This document shows, piece by piece, positions 12,001 to 18,000 of a DNA stretch of 64,000 nucleotides (positions within the stretch are counted from its first letter, which is position 1; every line of letters starts with the position of its first letter). The notes under the pieces are model-generated. The model had not been told where the DNA came from and made no database searches. It saw nothing but the letters and a program-made list of their open reading frames with translations. The stretch spans positions 9,610,001 through 9,674,000 of the forward strand of contig NC_062971.1 in the NCBI RefSeq assembly GCF_023078275.1, written 5' to 3'. Made by a program: the position numbers and the translations under genes. This DNA is from Leguminivora glycinivorella (taxonomy: Eukaryota; Arthropoda; Insecta; Lepidoptera; Tortricidae).

Positions 12001-15000
12001 CCTTCTTCCTTCCATCCCCAAGAAGACGGACTTGGCAAATTTTGGTGTGGCACCAACGCCTGACTCCAAACAAGAACGCCCTGAGTCCCATTTCTCAAAA
12101 CTGAAAGTTACAAGTTACAAGCGGAAGTCTCTTTGCAACTTGTCATATTAGACATTGACAACCAGTTGAAAATTGTAACTTGTAGCTTCGAGAAATGGGC
12201 CCCTGGTACACTGTGCGCAGTATATGCTGATGCAAGGCAGCCTCTGAAGGAGGTATGTTCTCCAATTGTCGATCTTTTCTGGTACCTAAAGAGGTAGGTA
12301 CTTCGACCACTCATTCACCGTTACGCAACGACTTGGTCTGAAACAATATGTGCATTATCATTTTAGAGTCTACAACTATCAAATTACAACTTTTTGGTGG
12401 ATCACGTAACCTTCAGTATTACCCACTTACGTTACGTATCATACAAAATTATTACAAACTTTAGTAGAATCTGATTTGCCTCTGATATTGCACCATCTTG
12501 TAATAGTTTGACACCTTGGGTGGCCTGGCTAAGCTTCAAAGCCAAAAGAAAACGTTTCTAGATTAGACATAGTATGGGATAGGTACGATAAACGCAGCTT
12601 GAAACGATCAACAAGGGAGAAACCTGGCCACCCAAGGCTTCAAACTATTACGAGATGGAGTAATATCATAGATAGGCTAATCAGATTCTACTAAAGTTTG
12701 TAATTATTTTGTATGATAGGTAAGTGTGTAATAGTGAAGGTGATCCACCAAAATGTTGTAATTTGATAGTTGCAGAATCTGTTTAAATAAAATGACAATG
12801 CACATATTGTTTCAGATCAAGGGTCCTTATCCTTACGCAGCAGTGTATGAGTGCCGGAAGAACCTCTTTACTAGAAAAGATCGACACTTGGAGAACATAC
12901 TTCCTTCCGAGGCTGCCTTACTTCATCATATACTGCCATTTGTCTAAGACTGGGGCTAAAGACATGCCAACCACACCCTTGCTGCCGACGCATTAGGACA
13001 CCACGGACTCCACTGCCAGTCTAGTGCTGGCCGAATTTTGTGACACACTGCACTTAACGATTTAATCCGCAAGGCTCTTCGCACAGCGAACATACCGACA
13101 ACCCTCGAACCTGTCGGCTTGTCAGCAGCAGACGGAAAGCGGCCTGATGGTTGCTCGCTTTTGCCTTGGTTTCTGGGACGACCCTTGGCGTGGGGCGTGA
13201 CCTGTGTGGATACCTTGGCTCCGTCCAACGTCTAACGTTCGGCCCAGAAACCAGGGACTACTGCTGCAAAACGCCCAGTTTAAACGCGCAAATATGCATT
13301 TTTAAAAAACAACTACATATTTGCGGCAATTGCATTTGAAACATTTGGACCATGGTCATCAGACACCAAGCAGTTCGTGAAGGAAGTTTCCACCAAACTT
13401 GTCTGGGTGTTTGGTGACATACGCATAGGCTTTTACATCATATTTTTTATTTAAAGAAAAAGCAAACAGTTGACATTTTTGTTGACTTGAATTTGCAAAT
13501 CATAGATAAATATTTTTATTTATTTATTTACCATTAAATTATAATTGTAGTACCAAAAATAAATTCTTTGTTATTAATTTACTCGAAAACTATATCAAAC
13601 ATGACCTAATAGCTAAACCGGGTTTAATAGAGTTTTTAAAATAGAGGTATTTTAAAATTACGCTCGCGGCGTCCCGACGCCGCGCGTCTTAAAGTAATTT
13701 TTTTGTGGAACTTAACGTTTGTGAAGGTGGATAAAAGTTATATTTTTTATAATCTATATTAAATAGGCTTTCATATCATATTTTTTATTTATAGAAAAAG
13801 CAAACAGTTTGTCATTTATGATGACTTGAATTTGTAAATCATGGATGAAAATTTCAAATTTTTTTATTTTTTTTAATTTTACTTACCATTAAATTATAAT
13901 TTTAGTACCAAAAATGAATTCTACGTTATTGATTTACTCTAAAACGATATCAAACATGACCTAATAGCTAAACAGGGTCTAATAGAGTTTCTAAAATAAA
14001 GGCATTTTAAAATTACACTCGCGGCGTCCCGACGCCGCGCGTCTTAAAGTAATTTTTTTGTGGAACTTAACGTTAGTAAAGGTGGATAAAAGTTATATTT
14101 TTTATAATCTATACTAAATAGGCTATCATGTCATATTTTTTATTTATAGAAAAAGCAAACAGTTTGTCATTTATGATGACCTGAATTTGTAAATCATGGA
14201 TGAAAATTTCAAATTTTTTATTTTTTTTAATTTTATTTACCATTAAATTATAATTTTAGTACTAAAAACGAATTCTACGTTATTGATTTACTCGAAAACG
14301 ATACCAAACATGACCTATTAACTAAACGGGGTAAGTTAGAATTTTTCAAACCAAGCCGGGTGAAGCGGTACTTTGACCCCCCCTCCCGGGCCCCAGGGGG
14401 GAGGCTCCCGAAGGCTCCCGATCTTAATCGGCTTATTTTGATATAAGGAACAACTGTGCCAAGTTTCATGCTTTGGTCAAAAAATTTAAGGTTGTGCAAT
14501 AAACTCCCCAGCTACACAGTGATGTAAACAATGCTATCTCTAAAGTAGTGAACTGGTTCAATGCTAATAATTTATTATTAAATGAAAAAAAGACTAAATG
14601 TATTAAGTTTGTCACTAATAGTAACGTAAGGAATGAGCAAACAAGTGTCGTTGTGAAGGATGAGGAATTAGAACTGGTAGATAGTACAGTTTTTCTTGGT
14701 ATAACTTTAGATTCTAAACTTCAGTGGGGTCCCCATATTGTTAACCTCTCGAATAGACTTAGTTCTGCAGCTTTTGCAGTGAGCAAGATCCGTCAGTTAA
14801 CAGACGTGAAAACAGCTCGATTAGTTTATTTTAGTTACTTTCACAGCATTATGTCATATGGTATTTTACTTTGGGGCAGTGCTTCAGAGATAAATACCAT
14901 ATTTATTCTGCAGAAGAGGGCTATTCGAGCAATATATAAAATGAACCATAGAGACTCACTTAGAGATAAATTTAAGGACATTAATATAATGACAGTGCAT

Positions 15001-18000
15001 TGTCAATATATTTATGAGAATATTATGTATGTACATAAAAACATTTGTAATTTTAAGAAAAACTGTGATGTACATAATATAAATACTAGAAATAAACATA
15101 AACTCGCGGTGCCCTTCACACGGCTCTGTAAAATTAAAAAATCATTCATGGGTAATTGTGTTCGATTTTATAATAAACTTCCGAATCATATTACTGACTT
15201 GTCAATTAATAAATTTAAGAATCATGTAAAGCGTGTACTCATTTCCAAAGCTTATTATACAACACAAGACTACATGAATGATAAAACAACGTGGGATTAA
15301 TTGTTATTCGAAATGGTTTCTTATTTTTACGTTTATTATTCCCAGTATTTATTTTCTATCTTAGGCTAGGCTGTTTATAATATGGATATAAAAGTAAAAT
15401 ACAAAAACACATACAAAACAATATAAAAAAAAACATATAAACACATTATAAAAAACCTAACCTAGGGTGCCGCCAGCAGCGGGGCAGGGCCCAAGCTGCC
15501 GGCGGTTAGGGCTGCAGAGAGAGGAACCGTCGGACTATCCGCGCCGTGTCCAAGATCACCGCCTTCTGCATCTGGCCCTTGATCCAGCCACCTAGCGAGA
15601 GTCTCTTAAGATGTTGGTCGAGACTCTTCGCTATGAGACCGTTCGCTGAAACGACTATCGGAACAATGATCGTTGAATCAACATCTCACATGGCGGTTAT
15701 CTCGTGAGCCAAGTCTAGGTACTTACTGGACTTGTCCTTCTCGGCTTTCACGAGATTCTCATCATGGGGGATGGTGATGTCAACGAGCACTGCCCGGCGT
15801 TGCAGTCGATCTATTATCACAATGTCAGGCTTATTGGCTACAATAGCCCTGTCAGTGATAATAGATCGATCCCAATAGAGCGTGGCACGACCATTTTCAA
15901 GAACTGGCGCAGGTAAGTACTTGTAGTACGGTACTTCGCGGTCCACAAGGCCGTATTGAAGAGCAAGATGCTGGTGAATAATCCTGGCTACGAGATTATG
16001 TCTGTGCAAGTACTCGCCGTTAGCAAGATGAGAACAACCGGAAATGATATGCCTGAGTGACTCTCCGGGACGGCGGCATGCCCGACAAATGTCGACCGTA
16101 CCGTCCTTCAGGATATATTTCCGGTAGTTGTTCGTCATCATAACTTCGTCCGCAATTGCACAGGCAAAACCCTCGGTTTCTCCGAAGAGGTCCCCGAATC
16201 GTAACCAGTTCACCGATGCGAGTAGGTCTACATCGGGTCCCGTGAGGGCCTTGTAGAACCGCCCGTGTAGCTGCTTGCTCTCCCATACCGCCCTGCGGTC
16301 CGCAGTACTTAGTACCACAGGTTTGCGCCAGTTCTCTTTCGCCAAGGAGAGCGGCGTGAGGTTTCCGTCAACTGCCACCATATCACGATGCATCCCACAC
16401 TCGTTGTTAAGGAAGTAATTCCTGAGATTGTACACCTCACGGTTGTGGAGATCTTTGGCGTTTAGGAAGCCTCGACCTCCGCACTTCCGTGGGATGTACA
16501 ATCTCATAACAGACGAGCGCGGGTGTAACATACGATGTGTGGTAAGCAGTGAACGGACCCTCCGATCCAGGGCGTCCAGCTCAGTCTGGGTCCACCGTAG
16601 TATGCCAAAGGAGTATGTGAGTAGAGGCATTACCCAGGCGTTAAAGGCGCGCACTTTGTTGCCTCCTGACAAAAGACTGTTAAGGACTTTTGTGAGCCGA
16701 CTGAAAAAGCGCTCCTTCACCGACCGTCTAATGCCAACATCCTCAATACCCAACGACTGTGACATACCAAGGTACTTATAGGTTTCTGATTCAGAGATAG
16801 GTCTGAACGACATCGTCTCAGAAAGTTGAAAATGTTCTGAATTTACAACCTCCCCCCGCTGTACATGCATGACCGCACACTTATCGACACCAAACTCCAT
16901 TCTGATGGCGGTACTGAAAACTTCTGTGGTTTTCAATAGCACCATCAGGTCTTGGGTGTTCGGTGCAAATAGTTTGAGATCGTCCATGTACAGAAGGTGA
17001 GAGATGACTTCACCCTCTCTCCGAAGCCGGCAACCTAGCCCAGAATCCTTCAGCAGCGTGCTGAGGGGATTCAGAGCTAGGCAGAACCATAATGGACTCA
17101 AACTGTCACCCTGGAATATTCCTCGCTCAATCCTTATGAAGTCCTGCGGGCCAGGGGGCCATCCCTGCCTCCTGGTTGACGAAGGACTGTGGTCCACTGC
17201 CTCATACATGCAGCCAGGAAGGATATTAAAGCTGCATCAAGTTTATACAGCTCCAATACCCTTCTCAGCCATGAATGAGGCACCGAATCATAGGCCTTCT
17301 TATAGTCAATCCAAGCGGCCGAGATGGCTCCCTTGTTCCGCCGAACTTGTTGGCAGATGGTCATGTCTATGAGGAGGAGCTCTTTAGTACCACGGGACCC
17401 AACCCTACATCCATTTTGAGCGGGAGCCAGAATGTTGTTAGCGACAATATGCGCGTTAATTTTTGCTCTCAAAATGGATGTAAGGAGCTTGTAAAGTGTA
17501 GGCAAGCACGTAATGGGTCTGTAGTTTTTTGCTTCCGTGGTACTACCGGACTTATAGAGCAGGAAAGTAACACCAGTTGTTAGGGAAGGTGGGAGAGAAC
17601 CAAGATCGAGGGCTTGTTGAAATTGCGTTGCCAAACGCGAGTGCGAGCATCGAAACCATTTTAGCCAGAAGTTGTGCAATCCGTCCGGTCCAGGACTTTT
17701 CCAGTTCTGGGCCGTACGGGTAGCACAACTTACGTCGTCGGGGCTGATGGTGATAGCCCCCATAGGTTCGATGTTCTCGCACTCGCGTTCGACATTACGT
17801 TTATTATTATTATTATTGTTGATGAAATTAATATTGTATTTTTTTGGACATTGGATTTTTCCTAGAAATATTCTAGACATGTATTTATATATATACATAT
17901 ACCTAATTATATATTTTTTGTTTAACGATTATTTTTATATGAAATTGTATATTATAGACTCAATATTATTATGAACAATAATTTACAACAATAAATTGCT

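Larger units (their letters stand above)
10346..14514. mobile_element. 4.17-kb palindromic (foldback-like) DNA element inserted in the LINE
   Basis: Flanked by CACA at 10342-10345 and 14515-14518. Removing one copy restores the RT frame at the length typical of that region. Ends are TAGTGGGGACGTTTATCG on the left and the complement of TAGCTGGGGAGTTTATTG on the right. Inverted arms of about 0.75 kb (left) and 1.05 kb (right) follow, built of tandem units of about 353 bp. The interior is dominated by further hairpins plus a relic coding segment. No DDE transposase was found. The superfamily is unassigned. Confidence 0.82.
15341..17794 (-). mobile_element. 5'-truncated R4/Dong-type LINE inserted in the 3' UTR of the other LINE
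   Basis: Flanked by the 14-bp duplication TTACGTTTATTATT (15327-15340 and 17795-17808). The right copy runs into (ATT)n, so the target was a TAA-type microsatellite, as known for Dong. The minus-strand coding region spans RT to a C-terminal restriction-like endonuclease. The 5' end begins inside the RT region, so it is truncated. Together with the palindromic element it splits the older LINE into three pieces. Confidence 0.85.

Noticed and set aside
11789..12151. 120-codon plus-strand frame in the palindromic element
   Set aside because: Lies across perfect hairpins, with mirror-image frames on the other strand; no domain recognised.
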